Shown: positions 25,801 through 38,991, counted from the stretch's first letter. The stretch is DNA of 64,000 nt from Rhyacichthys aspro (GCA_036850595.1 CM072163.1:18066639-18130638); one strand, 5' to 3'. Made by a program: numbers and translations. Notes: generated by a model not told the origin, from the sequence alone.

Positions 25801-28800
25801 AATAATATATATTATCAAGTATGCATTCATGCTTTTCAACCTTCAGCCACATAGTCTGCTTAAAAGAAAATATGAGTGTGCTTCTTCTCCAGCTGTGCTC
25901 AGTTTGTCCTCTCTGGGCAGCTGCAGGAATAAGAACTTCCACTGGGTTCTATTTAGTTTTAAACCTTTTTCCCCCAAGATAGATAAATGCAAATCGTTTT
26001 TATATTTTTTTTGTTATTATTTTATTTCAATACAATTATAGAATAATTGTTTGACACATAAGTCAATCCTGCTATTTTAGGTCTACCTCTTAATTTAGTT
26101 CAGTTTTTTTTTCCCATCTTCAATACAAGCCACAACAGCTGTGTTACCTGTACATATGAGTATAGAAAGACTTAGGGACAAGACTTACAGTTGTAGTTAA
26201 AAAATGAATTGCATATCAAAAAGTAATAATAATAACAATTATAATTTAATACCAATTAATACATTTTAGATATATGCACCGTAGGTCACCGTACAAATAA
26301 AATAACTTAAAAGAAAAAGGTAAGGATTGGGAATTACTGCAGTCAGACATTTTCCTAACTTAGAGATTTGACACCAATTAAAAAATTGTATCCATTTTGA
26401 ATTCTAATGTATAAAAAAAATCCTCTCTTATATAATCAAAATATCAGTTGGGCTAAATAACTAAACAAATAAATAAATATTAAGAACAGTAAGATAGAGA
26501 TTTCTCTTGGTTTATTCATTAATTAATTAATTTTAAATCAAGTTATTACTTGTATTACTTTATTTTATTATTTATTTCATAATGTAGTTATTATTTATAA
26601 CTTATTTAATGCCAATTTACTTTTGAACACTCATACAAAGAAAATCAATAATTTAAAAATGGAACACCAGGTTATCATTTATTTTTTAAATTTTGCCACA
26701 GTGGCCCTTTTTAATTTTTATCAGTTTTTTTTTTTCCAGCTAGAAAATCTCCTAATTAATAACGTAGTGGCACATTTATATTCTCTCTGTGCACAGAAAA
26801 GCCAAAGGGGAGTCCAGTGTGTTCTGTCAAGTCTGTGGATGACGTGGACCTGCAGTATGAGTGTTCGTGGCCCGGAGGAACTCCAGACGCCCGGTTGTCT
26901 TTCCCAAAACTGAGCAACAGCAGCAGTGGAGCCGGACACTTCATCCTGAATGTCAGTGCTTCAGACGGTCTCAGTGGAACACCTGTCTCCTGCCTGGCGC
27001 ACCACCCCGTCCAACAGAGCATGTGCAATGTCACTGCGAGTAAGTTAGCTCTGGTTTATTGCTCAACAGATGTAAAGGCGAGAATACAGCTGCATAATTC
27101 ATGTCCTCCTACCCTCCAGGACGTCCGGTGCCGTTCCTGCCCTCCTCACAGTTTGCGGTGGACAGTAATGGGAAAATAGTCGTCACGATCAGCTGTTTGA
27201 GCGAGGCCTTACCTAAATCTGTAGTGTCATGGTCTAAAGGCGGGGAGGCTGTCAGCGGCGGTTCACAGTACGAGATCAGCAGCGACACCACACAGCTCTC
27301 CATTCGGGATTACAATGTCAGCATCTTCCTCCTCCACAACTACACCTGCACCTGCCGCAACCCACTGGGAGCCCAGGGACGGGAAATCCAGCTGCAGGGT
27401 ATGTCCTTTTATCTGTCTTTCACATCTGCCTGTCATGAATAAACACAAAAGGCTACAACAATAATAATAAATGATTTGTAAGAGCATTGGATCAATAGTA
27501 GATCAAACATGTTTTCAGTGGGGCATACAAAAATTCTATTGTGATAAAATACAGATTTAAAGCGGCATAGACCCCATTGGTAGTTAATATTTTAGTTCCA
27601 TTAGTTGTTTCGACGACTGCGGACAAACTTAGCACTAACACTCGTGTTTCATTTGTGAACATACAATCCAGCATGAGAGCTTAGGAAATTTAGACCATGA
27701 ATTCAATTAATTTTGTGTCTAATTTATTGAAGTGAAATCACCATCAGACTATTTCTACAGGGTTTGTTCATAGAAAACAACATGTCCCAGCAGGACCTCA
27801 CTGTTTAAGGCAACTTACAATATCCATGAATGACAGATTTTACCTTTAAGGTATATACATAATATAATTACGTAATATTCACACTCACCCTCCATTATTT
27901 TACATTATATGTTAATGCACTGACTTTTTAAATGATAATAGATTGTTAACTTGCGGGAAACACTGCTTTCTTTATGGAAATGACTTAAAATTAACCATTG
28001 TTTCTATAGTATTTTACGTATTTATAATCACATATTACCCTTAACATTTGCAGGAAATAACTCTAAACCCTAAATGAATACAGAAACAGATTTGTATGCA
28101 TTGATTAACACCTTTGACATACTCACAATATATTCATTCATTAATTTGTACCATTTATCCACTACAGATCTCACCCTTGTCCCCATAGTTCACAACATAT
28201 ATTAATTTACATCATTATACATTATACATCTATTTGGTAGTCTGCCTTGCTGGTATTCTGTGGTGATTCCTCCTAAAGCTTCATGATATTCCAAAAAATA
28301 TGTGATATGCAATAACTATTTTAAATATTCCAATAAACCCTTGACCTGCGTTGTTTAAATGCACCTTTGGGAAGCGTAAATGTTGAATTTTGTTATGACT
28401 TACTGGAAAATGCATGACTTCAATACAGTGAGAGTGAAAGTTTGTCACAGGCAGTTACATAACATAATTGTAATACATGCAGGTCTTTGATTGATGATGT
28501 TGGGTTAAAAATTCTTTTGCAGTATTGCGCATCCCCAGTTCCTTTTTTCTTTCTTTGTTGTAGTTACTATATTTGCTTCAGCATTATACTGTATAAAACT
28601 GTACTACTATGATCACACAGTGGTTTTTGTGCTTTCTTAAGGATTATGTTGCCTTCAACTTTTAATTTAAAGGACTGGCACTGCTAACATAGAAACAATG
28701 GAGCCTCAGACCAGGGCATAAGTAATACCTGAGATTGCTCTTTCCCCTTAAACAAAGCTCTTTAGTCAGAGCAGCACCCCCCTCTAAACCCCCCTCTCTC

Positions 28801-31036
28801 TGCAGGTCCGACCATCTCAGATTCCAGTTTGTTCCCGAACCAAGATGGAACAGTCATCACTTTGACCTGGGAGGTCCCGCCCACTTCTATTGTTACAGGT
28901 AAAAGAAGGCTATGTTATGGACCCCTGAGCTGATTCATCACTACGAGGATCTACTGAGAATACTGGTTCTAAATCTGTACATTTCAGCAGAACCCTGTAA
29001 GAATGTTGTAAACAGAAACATCCTTAGCGTATAGGGGTGTAAATATTGTGTAACGTGTGAAGCTACTGGCAGAGCAGTGTTGTGTTTGGGGAAACAGAAG
29101 CGGTGCTGTGGAAGGCAAATGTCAGTCTGTTTTCTTCCCATTTCCTTTTGATTTTGACTCACCCTGTTACGACTCTCTCTTTCTAATAAAATGTGTTTTT
29201 GCGCAGGGTTTGACATTCAGATGAAAGGCCCGGCTCTCTTGAATAAAGACACCCAGGTTACACTTCGCTCCAAAGAATACCGCACCATCCAGCAACTGCC
29301 TGGCTCTGCTCGAAACACAGACGTCTTGAACCTGGATCCAGAATCGACATACCGCTTTCGGGTCATCCCCAAAGCTCGTTTGGCTGAAGGGGAGCCGTCT
29401 GAGGTCCACAGAATCGGTCCAGGTATGGCCAGTGGCATCATTGCACACTCATGGTTGAGACATTTGATCTTGTCATGATGTTTTTTGTTGATACAAGGTG
29501 ATGGACTGAGCGGGTCGGCCATCGCTGGAATCGCAGCTGGGATTCCCTGCAGTTTTCTTGTTTTGCTTTTATTGCTCATCCTCCTCTTCTTCTTCGTTTA
29601 CAGTAAAAACAAGACAAGTATGTGACGTTTGTCATTTTCTCATCCATATATTGGACTGCTGATTTATTTAACCATTTTCTTGTGTTTGTAGGAACACAGG
29701 CCAGATATCCAGCAACAACAGCACATGAAAAGGTTAGAATAGACTCTGACATAGTTATTTCAGTATCATGCAACATCTACAAGATCCACTATGGCTGCTG
29801 GTGTGCAATGAGTTTTGTCATGTGTACCTTGATTGAAAGAGTCCAAAATATTCCCAAACAAACCATTTATATGGCCCACCTTCTGCCAAACAATCTACTA
29901 TCAAATCCAATGGATGTGTTTGCTAGATTGCGCTTTTTTTGCTCCTTAAGTGCTATGATAAATCTGAAAAATAAACGCCACCCAACGGCGCCAACAGAAG
30001 TCAAAGTCAAAACTGGCCCATTGAAATTTTACAATCCTTTAATTTGAGAAATTGTCCAGAATGACTAAACATTTTATTGAGTAGCCTGGCCAGTCATCCC
30101 AATTCTTTTTCTATTCTATACAAAGTATTTGTGTGGTGCATTTTGATTCAAGCTTGATTTCCAGTAGATGGAACAAAGGGAAGAGAAAAACTATAGTTTA
30201 TTATGTGTGAAGATTCATTTTAGAAGGCTTTTTATCAAAATCACTGCAGTAAAAGACAAAAAGGTAAACTGTTTCAGTGTCATCAGTTGGAAAGTTACAG
30301 AACAGGAATAAAGCTGGCAATTAATGCAAGGAGGAAAGTCACATGATCAATCAATGATAAATGATTGATCATTGATCGGATGAACATCGAAAGGTCTTGA
30401 CCTTTTTGTCTTTTTGTTCAGTGATTTTAATTAAAAGCCTTTTTATTTTAAGCTTATTCATTACAATTAAAATAATAATAGTATTACTACTCCTAAACTA
30501 ATACTACTGCTACTATTAGTTATACTCCAATTATTATTACCTATTATTATATTTTTTATTATCATAGTTATTATATACACTTCTTTCACTTTTTCATAAG
30601 ACGTTTTAAGTTCTAATAGTACACAAATAGTCTAATAGAAAACCAATGTTGTCAGTGAAACACCTACTACTACTAATTATTAATGTAACTAATAAATGAA
30701 CTAACAAAAATACATTTCAGACTAACTTGTTAGCAGTTTGGCACAGTTAACTTTTTTTTTCCTGCTTGGTTAATTCTCATCTCGTAACTTGAAGGTAATA
30801 AAGCGCAGAGCTGAAATGGCGTCTAATAACATCATGCTGTCAGGAGGGCTGAAGACTCCACCAGATTACAACCGGTTTCACCAGGTATCTTCACCTCCAA
30901 TGGCACCTATGATTGTTTAGTTCATCGACCACACTTATAACCATTCCTTTTTTTCTTCTAGGCTCCCTCTGAACAATCTGTGCCTCTCCCCAGCTTTGTC
31001 CCGCCGCCTCCTGTCAGAGTCGCTACAACTGTATAA
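19874..31036 (+). CDS. vsig10l: V-set and Ig domain-containing protein 10-like, membrane protein
   Basis: Twelve exons: 19874-19946, 22047-22376, 24947-25219, 25317-25583, 26797-27039, 27120-27398, 28806-28898, 29207-29422, 29498-29617, 29692-29732, 30795-30884, 30962-31036. They join in frame to 699 residues. Order: hydrophobic signal peptide (1-24); Ig1 (25-134) and Ig2 (135-225), both lacking the usual cysteine pair; Ig3 (226-314), Ig4 (315-395) and Ig5 (396-488), each with one; an FN3-like domain (about 489-591); a transmembrane helix (about 602-628); a cytoplasmic tail of about 70 residues with a proline-rich stretch (PLPSFVPPPPV) and the C-terminus ATTV. N-glycosylation sequons are frequent in the ectodomain. 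The name rests on domain order plus the etfb and lim2 neighbours, which flank VSIG10L in human. Exon 11 uses a short acceptor (CTTGAAG) and is the least certain. Ligand and function are not known to me. Confidence 0.82.
21362..21815 (+). mobile_element. Truncated Tc1-like DNA transposon in vsig10l intron 1
   Basis: It begins CAGTGGTGTGAAAAG directly after a TA dinucleotide (21360-21361). Internal sequence around 21556-21700 encodes the end of a Tc1 transposase (WPRQSPDLNLIEMLCHELKK, then a stop). A partial inverted copy of the left terminal repeat follows (TTTGTGTTTACTTGAGTTATC at about 21778), so terminal repeats are long. The body is internally deleted and the right end is lost. It is the same family as the copy at 48140-49197. 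Confidence 0.75.
23022..23850 (+). repeat. Two direct repeat copies in vsig10l intron 2
   Basis: About 230 bases at 23022-23270 recur diverged at 23643-23850. Shared blocks include TTTTGTAATCCACAGTTTAA, GTTGTGATTCACCAAT and TTTAGTGTCACAAA. No transposase or terminal inverted repeat is seen, so the family is not assigned. Confidence 0.6.
25936..26600 (+). repeat. Third diverged copy of the intronic repeat, in vsig10l intron 4
   Basis: Blocks in the same order match 23246-23640 in intron 2: a segment with CCACTGG, TCTATTTAGTTT and GATAGA-AAATGCAAAT, then a CATCTT-AATAC-AGCCAC segment, then an AGCGATT/AGAGATT-TCTC-GG segment before AT-rich sequence. This suggests an older interspersed element several hundred bases long, of unknown class. 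Confidence 0.45.
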
Positions 31037-31143
31037 CGCTAAATATTATTTTTATGTTTGGTTTTAACTTATTTCATTCATATTTATAATGTTATTTTAT
31101 CTTCAGTAATTTAACACAATCCTATAATGTTGTATATCGCTAT

Positions 31144-31251
31144 ATTAAAGATGTTCCTGTCTGTCATGGTTTTTATTTGCTTGTTTTAAATCGCATCCAA
31201 ATCAAATGTGGACAAAAACGTTGCAGAAAAGAAGAAGCAATGCAAAATAAA
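31144..31251 (+). terminator. vsig10l: Polyadenylation signals of vsig10l
   Basis: ATTAAA at 31144-31149 and AATAAA at 31246-31251 lie 110 and 210 bases after the stop codon, giving a short 3' UTR. Which one is used is unknown. Confidence 0.5.
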
Positions 31252-31259
31252 CCTTTTTA

Positions 31260-32996
31260 TATGAGCATGCCCTGAAATCACCCAAATTAACTACGGCCCG
31301 TGGACTGTGACTTAGAAGTTGCTTCACGCTGTAGTTGCAGAGAGTCACCTGCAGGCTGCGCTGTTGCACGGTTTAACATATTTACCTGCGACCTGGAATG
31401 TCCCTTGAGTGCTTTCTTGAAAATATTTACAGATGCAGCTATGACTCAGGGTTGAACAAGAAATAATGTGGTGTTGATGCTGTGAGATGCAGATACAAAT
31501 AACAGAAAGTACATCAAGCAACTGCAACAGTAAGCCCTGCAATTTACTCACATCTGTTTTGGCTAATGCAGTTGAAATAACATGTTTGGGAATAACATGT
31601 CTTTCCTGGATGTGAATTAAAATGTTTGTCCCAAAATGCCCTCAGTGGTGTAGTCACTGAATAAGTCCAGTTTTAAAGGTTGTAATAGATAGACACCTTT
31701 GAAATAATACATACCTTTTATCTCTTCTTTATGTCCAGTTATAATGCAGCTGCAGTGGTATTGGAAGTTATTGATGTGTCCTTTCTTATAAACATTACGG
31801 TATTAGTCACAGTTTAATTGTTGCAGGAGTCTGTATCATATTGTGGCCCTGTTTCAAGACGGTTTAGGATAAACCCTGGATTCACCATATTCACATGACT
31901 TTTCTCTAACACGGTAACCTCTGTTTGATTACAGTTGCCATAGTGAGTCCTTTTTTTCTTGGCTCCATTAATAAAAACTTTCTTCCCTTGGCTAAACTCA
32001 GGCTGAACAAACTCAAAGTTGATTAAAGTAACTTTAAACCTGTTTCTGAATCAGACACTCAAAGAGTATTGAGTTGGACTCGGAGGAGGCAGGGCTAATT
32101 GTCAGTTGCAACACATATGAGCCACTGCAGCATCATTTACAAAAACAAACACATTTGTTAGCACTGCAATTTTACATGCATGTTTATGTCTAGCCAAGTT
32201 TTATGCAGCTGTTTGTTAACAATAGGCACTGCTCTTAAAAACGTACAGAAGTGCCATCTTAAGTGTGCATAAGCAAGATTTGATGTTAAGTTGTAAATTG
32301 TTTTCTTTTGCCAACTGCCTTCTCCTGAGGCTGTAAAGAACAAAGCCTGTTAAGACTGAAGCTAGTTTGAAACAGTCATAGGTCATAGGCTAGGTACTGA
32401 TGTAATTCTACAGTGTAACTCTGAAAATAGGTATGTGTGTGGCTACTGGATGTGTTCATTCCTACCTTGACAGGGGGCTGTGCTGCAGGCTCTTTTATTC
32501 TCATTTATGAATTTCAGACACACTTGGGATCAATACTCAAAGCAAAGCATTTAACAAACTACTACAAGTTCCATCCTGTAACTACTACTTTCTGCAGTCT
32601 GATTTACTGCAGCAAGAACATACAGACGTTAAATAAGACCTCTGTAACCTTTGAGTTAAGTCTGGGTTTAGTCTAGGTTTGCGTTTCAGTCAAACCTAAC
32701 TCTAAAAAGGCTGGTCTAGAGGTACACACACCAGGGCAAAAAAAAACAAAAAAACAAACTCACCAGATGATGAATTTATACCAAGCACATGTATTAGCGC
32801 TGCAATTTTACATGCAATTTACATTTATGTCTTGCCATATTTTATACAGCTGTCTGTTAATGGTCAAAGTTGGAAAATGGGCAAAACCCTTGAAAGTTGA
32901 ATTAAAGCTAGCTCAGTTGAAGAAAAATTGGGAGATTCAGATGAAATGGTGGAGAGACACGTGAAGAAAAATTCAGGCTAGACAAATCTTCTACAT
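31260..32996. other. Intergenic spacer vsig10l-lim2, first part
   Basis: No gene recognised. A block of about 70 bases starting near 32158 (TTAGCACTGCAATTTTACAT) recurs diverged near 32794, and a long A-rich tract lies at about 32739-32759. Confidence 0.5.
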
Positions 32997-33609
32997 CAGG
33001 GGTGTCAAACATATGGTCCATGGGTCCAAAATCAGTCTGGCAGAAGGTGCAATTCAGCCCGTGGGATGAATTTGTAAAGTGGGAAAATTGCATAGAAATC
33101 ATTAACTGCAATGCCTAATTTGTCCACTGGGGTCACACTGATTTAGTAAGAGTAGCGGACACATCACAACACTGAGACTCGGAACTAAACAGCAGATGGC
33201 AGCAAAATGGACCACTTTCCATTTACTAAGTGAGAAGAATGGGAACCCTGTCTGTCTACCTGCGGCAAAATACAACAGCTTGCAATGACAAATGAGAATA
33301 GAGAAGATAAATGAACTGTTTGTGCGTCTGGGAAACAACAACTGTTTTTACCCGTAGCTGAGAGGAGCAGTAAAAGTTAGCTACCGTATTGCTAGCAAAA
33401 CAGCATTAGCCTCAAAACCATATTGCGAGGATGAGTTTGTGAAAAATAGATGAAGGCTGCAGAAATCATGTGACTGAGGAAGTGACAGGCTTTTGCCAAC
33501 ATTAGCCTTTTTTGGTTGCAATTTCCAAGAGCACTGGCATTATTCATGGGTTATTGTGCTATCATTTTACCAGACTGACCCCTGAACTAAAATGAGTTTG
33601 ACTCCTCTG
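32997..33609. mobile_element. Non-autonomous hAT-type transposon with TIRs and 8-bp target duplication
   Basis: The left end CAGGGGTGTCAAAC and the inverted right end CAGAGGAGTCAAAC match at 12 of 14 bases. The flanks TTCTACAT (32989-32996) and TCCTACAT (33610-33617) are an 8-bp target duplication with one mismatch, as hAT elements make. The 613-bp body has no transposase frame. A GGTCCATGGGTCC/CAGCCCGTGGG motif near the left end resembles a common fish hAT-derived repeat. Confidence 0.7.
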
Positions 33610-33689
33610 TCCTACATGATGTCCACTAGCAACAAGCAACAGTCAGGAGACAATGTATAGAGCTACAGCATAGTCTATTACGAATAAGT

Positions 33690-34257
33690 CATTGAATTTT
33701 CTTCTTCAGCATTTAGCACCCACCATGTCTTTACCAATGCAGGGCGCGCGTAACACTTTGTACGTACGTGTAAGAAGCTGCTGTGTGGTCATGTGTGGAC
33801 CACACCCCGAGCGCGCTGAAAGAAAGTGTGCGCTTCAGCATGTTCCATTGACCACGGCAGTACTGCAAGCCTCGGCACATCCACAGTTTCCAGAAGGCCT
33901 CATAGAACAACAGGCGACCGGAGAGCGGTGTAGCGGCCCCGTGTCCCGGTCCCTCCCTCCAGCCCCCCGGTCTACCCCTCCCCGCTCCCATGACCCCCCG
34001 AACACACTGCCATGTCGCACTGCCGCTGTGAAAGAGTCACGTGGACACTGGCCCTCCAGCTCAAGTGCATTTGTTCTGTGCCGATTGTTTTAAAGGATTT
34101 TGCCTCCATCGACAGAAAGTGGAGGGGATAACTTTTTGGAATTCGGCCTAGGGCTCTCTCTTTGACATTTCGCTCACTCCAGGCCTGCGCTCTCTTTCAC
34201 TCTTTCCCCGAGGAAAGGCTGATACTTAAGAGGGTTGGTTAATCCTCAGGACTTCAG
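33690..34257 (+). promoter_or_regulatory. lim2: GC-rich region and non-coding first exon of lim2
   Basis: Base composition shifts to GC-rich at about 33740-34070. This is followed by a pyrimidine-rich segment and a clear donor CTTCAG|GTAAG at 34257/34258. The lim2 coding exon has an acceptor just upstream of its ATG, so an upstream non-coding exon is required and this is the best candidate. The transcription start was not located. The 133-residue open frame across the GC-rich part shows no family features. Confidence 0.45.
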
Positions 34258-35534
34258 GTAAGATGTCCAAGCTTTTAATGATGGCTGGTGTTACTTAGAT
34301 GGACTGTGGGGAAATATGAGAGCACAAATAAGAAATACGCACAAAGGATGTCATGGCCTTCGACCAGTTTGTGAAAGGCTTTAAGGCTGCGATATAAAAT
34401 GTGATTAATTTAATGCTGGCGTTGTTAGGATTTGTTATTCTGTCAGTGGTGTTCCAAGAGTGGAGTTGTTTTGGTCATATTGTTTTGATGATGCGCAATG
34501 TTCAGTGTGATATGGTGTCTTTGAGGAAGATAGAATCCATTATTTTGAAAGCATCGCTCAACAGTGTGCATCAACACTACTTTTAAATAATCCACAGTTT
34601 GTGTAGTATGAATTATGTCTAAATCTAAAATGCTATAAATGCATCTATAAAGCCATGAGTAGTCATTTTTCATTTTAGGTGTTTGTTTTTTTTTTAACTA
34701 TTTGCATGAATCCACTTAAAATCCAGATAGATGGGCCATACTTTTAAATACTGTATTGCATAATGATTTAATTGTAAGTCAGGACATTCAGTTTATTCAG
34801 TGAATTTCTTAGTGCTTTGTTTAGTGCTCTTTTTTGTTTTGTTTTTTGTAAGGCCATGTGTACAAATTAAAATAGCAACAAGATGAATATGTGCAGAAGT
34901 ATCGTTGGGTTGAGGCAGATTTTGAAACATTTGGACTTTTGAAAATATCAGTTCCTTGCAAGAATTATAAATCTGAAAAAATGACTTAGCAAACAGACGC
35001 TTATTAAATCAGAAAATGAAAGTCATGTAAAATAAAGTAAAAAAGTTTAAAGCTGGGGAGTGTAGTGTTTGATGACATCTGGTGGCAGATGTGCAGAAGG
35101 AAATCCCACCCCTCACTCTCCTCCATTGTTTAGAGCATGTGAATAGCCATGGGACATGCTCTTGATTATAAACAAACCCAAATCAAATAGGTCTGATGGT
35201 GATTTCACTTCACTTCACTGTTATATTTATTAATAAATGTCCTAAACCTTTATGCAACAATATGAGTTCTCCTCCAGGAAAAGGAAGTGACCCAATGTCA
35301 TTTTCTATGCAGCTTTAAAGGTCATTTTTTTCCATGCTAGAGAGTTATATGTTAATACACTTCTGAAAACAGGACTGACTAATGTGTTCCTTTTTGTTTA
35401 ACTATAAACTAAACACTATATTTTTATATACAATGCCCCTCAAAAGACGACCGCATTCTCTTTACTTACTATTGTTTCCTGCTGTGTTTTCCCCAGTGCA
35501 TCACGTCTTAACCACAGTCATAGTGTCACTCATG

Positions 35535-38117
35535 ATGTACAGCTTCATGGGAGGGGGCCTGTTCTGTGCCATTGTGGGGAACATCCTGCTGGTGGTCTCC
35601 ACAGCCACAGACTACTGGATGCAGTACCGTCTGTCAGGCAGCTTTGCCCACCAGGGGCTGTGGAGGTACTGCATGTCGGGCAAGTGCTACATGCAGACGG
35701 ACAGCATCGGTGAGCACTGTGTAGAGCTTTCATCCCTGCTTGTATAGCGTATCTGCTTGTGCAATATGACATAAAGAACAATGTAAACAATATACAATGT
35801 AAGAAAAAAGACACCTGCTCACCAGAGTCTAGGCCACTAGTGAGAACTTTAACATTTAACTGTTTCATAAAATGGTTGGAATGTTTCAGTGGCTTAAGTC
35901 TAGGGCAGAGTTGTTCACACGAGAAATTGATTATGTGAAAATATGTCTAACCCAATTCTAATGTATAGAATCCTTAAAAAATCCTCCTATGGACAGGTGT
36001 TGAAAATTATGAAACACTCAAACAGTGCATCTGGTTTGGTACAGTGTTAAATAAATGAATAAGTAAATACAATGGGTTACAATTATAGAAACAAGAAATA
36101 AGAGATTACATGTAAATAATGGGCAGCAAGGTTATAATACTTGTAGTACTCTAAATTTGGTGCTTTTCTTCATGTCAATCTTAATGATGCCACAATGCAC
36201 TCACTCCCATCGTGCTAAAACGTGAAGAGTGACGGCTGACCAACAATTACCCAAGAAATTCCACATAGTATGCCTTTAAAACTCTTAATATTCTCAGGAA
36301 AAAAGTGAAAAAGGAAGATTTTTTTAATTTGATTGTATTTTGCATTTGAGCCTAGGTAGTCTGACATATTGATGGGTATCTTAGTCTCTGCAGCATTTAA
36401 TCACTTTCTAATCCACCCCCTCCAGCGTACTGGAATGCCACCCGTGCGTTCATGATCCTCTCTGCCATGTCGTGCTTCGCTGGCATCATCGCAGGAATCC
36501 TCTCCTTTGCCCACTTCTCAGCCTTCGAGAGGTTCAACCGCTCTTTCGCTGCTGGGATCATGTTCTTTGTTTCCAGTGAGTAATACAAGACCTCAACCTC
36601 AGAGATACAGGAAGTACATATCCTCATAGAGACTCCGTTGTGCAGCTTGTTATCCATTAACAGCACCAGTGTTTAATATTTCCCTTTTGATTTTAATATC
36701 TACCTATCTGTGTCTGTAGCTCTCTTTGTTTTGCTTGCAATGGCCATTTACACCGGGGTGACAGTGAACTTCCTGGGCAAGCGCTTCGGGGACTGGCGCT
36801 TCTCTTGGTCCTATATACTAGGCTGGGTGGCTCTGCTCATGACATTCTTTGCAGGTTAGTTAAAAAAAAAACAAAAAAAAAAAACAGCACAGCACTGTAA
36901 TACTAGCATTTTGAGAACCTTAAAAAGGGTTTGGAGTAGAGTGTCCTAAAGAAAAGAATCGAGCAATGATTATTTCACTAAATTACTAAATTACTGCAGC
37001 AATTCCAAATCTACAGCACTGGCAACAACAACAAATAATAATAATAATAATAATAATATATAATAATAAAAACTAAAAGACTGTTCCTGATATTTTTTTC
37101 TTCTTGTTGGCGAAAATAGTTTAAACCCCAAATAGTATATTGTAAAAGCGATGATTTGCCATCTACTTTTTATTATGAGGGATTTTAATAGATGAGAACC
37201 TCTATTCAGGGAACAGAAACCTTGGCCAATCACATGCTTGCAAAGTCACATGCTCGAAAAAGTTTAATAGCGGCCAATAGAGTGTATTTTAAGCTCAATA
37301 TATCTTTTAACACAGCAAAACAGCTCAAAAAAAGAAAAGCATCAACAAAGAAAAGGGAGGCAACGTAAACGCTAATAAATACTGTCAATTCAATCACATA
37401 ATGTTTAACGAGAAGGAGATAATTGCCGTCCTGACGCTGAAGTCCGAGCTAAACTCTAAACTAGTGTTTGATGAAATGTATTGGTATTCTGTGGAGTAAA
37501 AATTGGTCTGGTTTTATTTTTTTAAATAAGTTTAAATAAATGAATCTGAGAAGGGGACAAAAAAAAAAAAAAAAAGAAACAAATCAGCAAGTCGAGCTTT
37601 AAGGAGTCTTACAAAATTAAAACTCTTCTGTGAAAAGGTCACCTCTTAATATCCTGTTGGTTTAGAAGATATTATAGCAAAAGTGGAATATGCACATACT
37701 CATGCTACAGCAGCACTCTATAAATCTATAATAAAATCTGAAAGATACTTGTTCAGAACCAAGTGTCAATTGATGTTACAGCTTTTCAGCTTCAGTCTTC
37801 GCTAGCATAGGTCAATAAATGTTAATTTTTGTTCGGACATTGCTATTGCACTCAAAAACCTTTAGGTGGTGCTAAAGTGTATTATAGTACACATTACTGC
37901 TTTAATTCATACAATAACTGTTACAAACATACAATTTAATTTCACATTCTAATAGGGTTAGTGCACATTACACACATCACAATCACTCCATTGCAGTGCA
38001 TAATGTTAACTTGTACATGTATTTTGTTGTGACTTAATGATGTTTTCTCTCTCAGGTATCTTCTACATGTGCGCCTACAGAATGCATGAGTGCAGAAGAG
38101 TGGCGGGCCCACGTTAA
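35535..38117 (+). CDS. lim2: Lens intrinsic membrane protein 2 (MP19/MP20)
   Basis: Four coding exons: 35535-35709, 36426-36575, 36720-36854, 38056-38117. They join to 173 residues, the same as human LIM2. The protein starts MYSFMGGGLFCA and ends ECRRVAGPR. It has the four-helix claudin/PMP22 plan, with the first extracellular loop signature GLWRYC-x4-C at about residues 34-44, an NAT sequon right after the second exon junction, and the conserved GDWRFSWSYILGWVA segment before the last helix. It is abundant in lens fibre-cell membranes, and LIM2 mutations cause cataract in mammals. A second in-frame ATG at 35532 lies directly upstream; the inner one is chosen because the family begins MYSF. 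The acceptor at 35496 shows an upstream non-coding exon. Confidence 0.96.
37026..37069 (+). repeat. AAT microsatellite in lim2 intron
   Basis: A nearly pure run of AAC then AAT trinucleotides with one TA interruption, inside the last lim2 intron. Confidence 0.85.
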
Positions 38118-38177
38118 ATGACCAGGAAATCACGTGTAAGGCAAAGGAAACAAATGATGCCTTCAATGCTGTAAAAT

Positions 38178-38183
38178 AATAAA
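38178..38183 (+). terminator. lim2: Polyadenylation signal of lim2
   Basis: AATAAA lies 60 bases after the stop codon, giving a very short 3' UTR. A TG-rich stretch follows at about 38210-38222, as expected of a downstream element. Confidence 0.65.
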
Positions 38184-38189
38184 AGTGGG

Positions 38190-38991
38190 AGTTTTGCATA
38201 TTTACCTCATTGTGTGTGCTCGTATTTTCCTCAGAGATACTGTAACCAATATGCAATGGCATGTGGATTGAGACTTGGTTTCAAACAATATAATTTAAAA
38301 ATACATACCTTATAATATTTAAAAAATGGTAAAATGTATTACTAAAGGAATTATTTAGTCAAAACTGAAGGAGATAAGCTAGTGAGCACCATGAACAATA
38401 TATAAATTACTTTTTACTGACATGGACATGATATTTTTTCTGATAGTCTGGTAATGGGGCCTTTTTTTTTTTTTTTTTTTTTTTTTGAAACAATGCCACA
38501 GAAAATTTGTATTACAGTAAATATGGCCAGTAAAATGCCACGTTATCCACAGTAATATCTATTTAAATGTGTTCATGTTCCATAGATGACATGAGAAATT
38601 GCCCAAATTTGGGGTTTTTATCCAGTTTGGGGGCTGTATAAATGAGGAACCTTATTAAGGGCAGTCATCTGATGAAAAAAGTGATGTGTTCAATAACGGT
38701 GCAAAGTTAATATTCCACTTAACTCTTGGATAGATTGGATTAAAACACACAGGCTTAGTCTCCACAAAACAAAATTCAGGGCTTTACTTTTGACATTCAA
38801 TCTTGGAAACTCTTGGAAAGTGAGCACTAAAAGCATCTCTCAAATCTTTTGAGCATTATGGTTAAAACATCAGTAGTTATGTGTCATTCCACTTTAAGGC
38901 CTCTGTCATTCTTTGCGCCCAAACGTCAAAAATAAAATAAAAATAGGTGCACTGTTCCATATTCATCAGTCTGACATAGTTTTCAGCACTT
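38190..38991. other. Convergent spacer between lim2 and the FFAR gene
   Basis: The two genes end towards each other here. The interval holds a run of about 26 T (38461-38486) and AT-rich sequence; no gene was seen. The 3' UTR of the FFAR gene must lie in the right part. Confidence 0.5.

Noticed and set aside
30343..30372. Inverted repeat ATGATCAATCA / TGATTGATCAT
   Set aside because: Eleven-base arms in AT-rich intron are within what chance allows; no link to a gene or element.
33692..34093. 133-residue plus-strand and 86-residue minus-strand open frames in the GC-rich block
   Set aside because: GC-rich sequence has few stops; no splice context, signal peptide or family resemblance. A promoter/first-exon role for lim2 is more likely.
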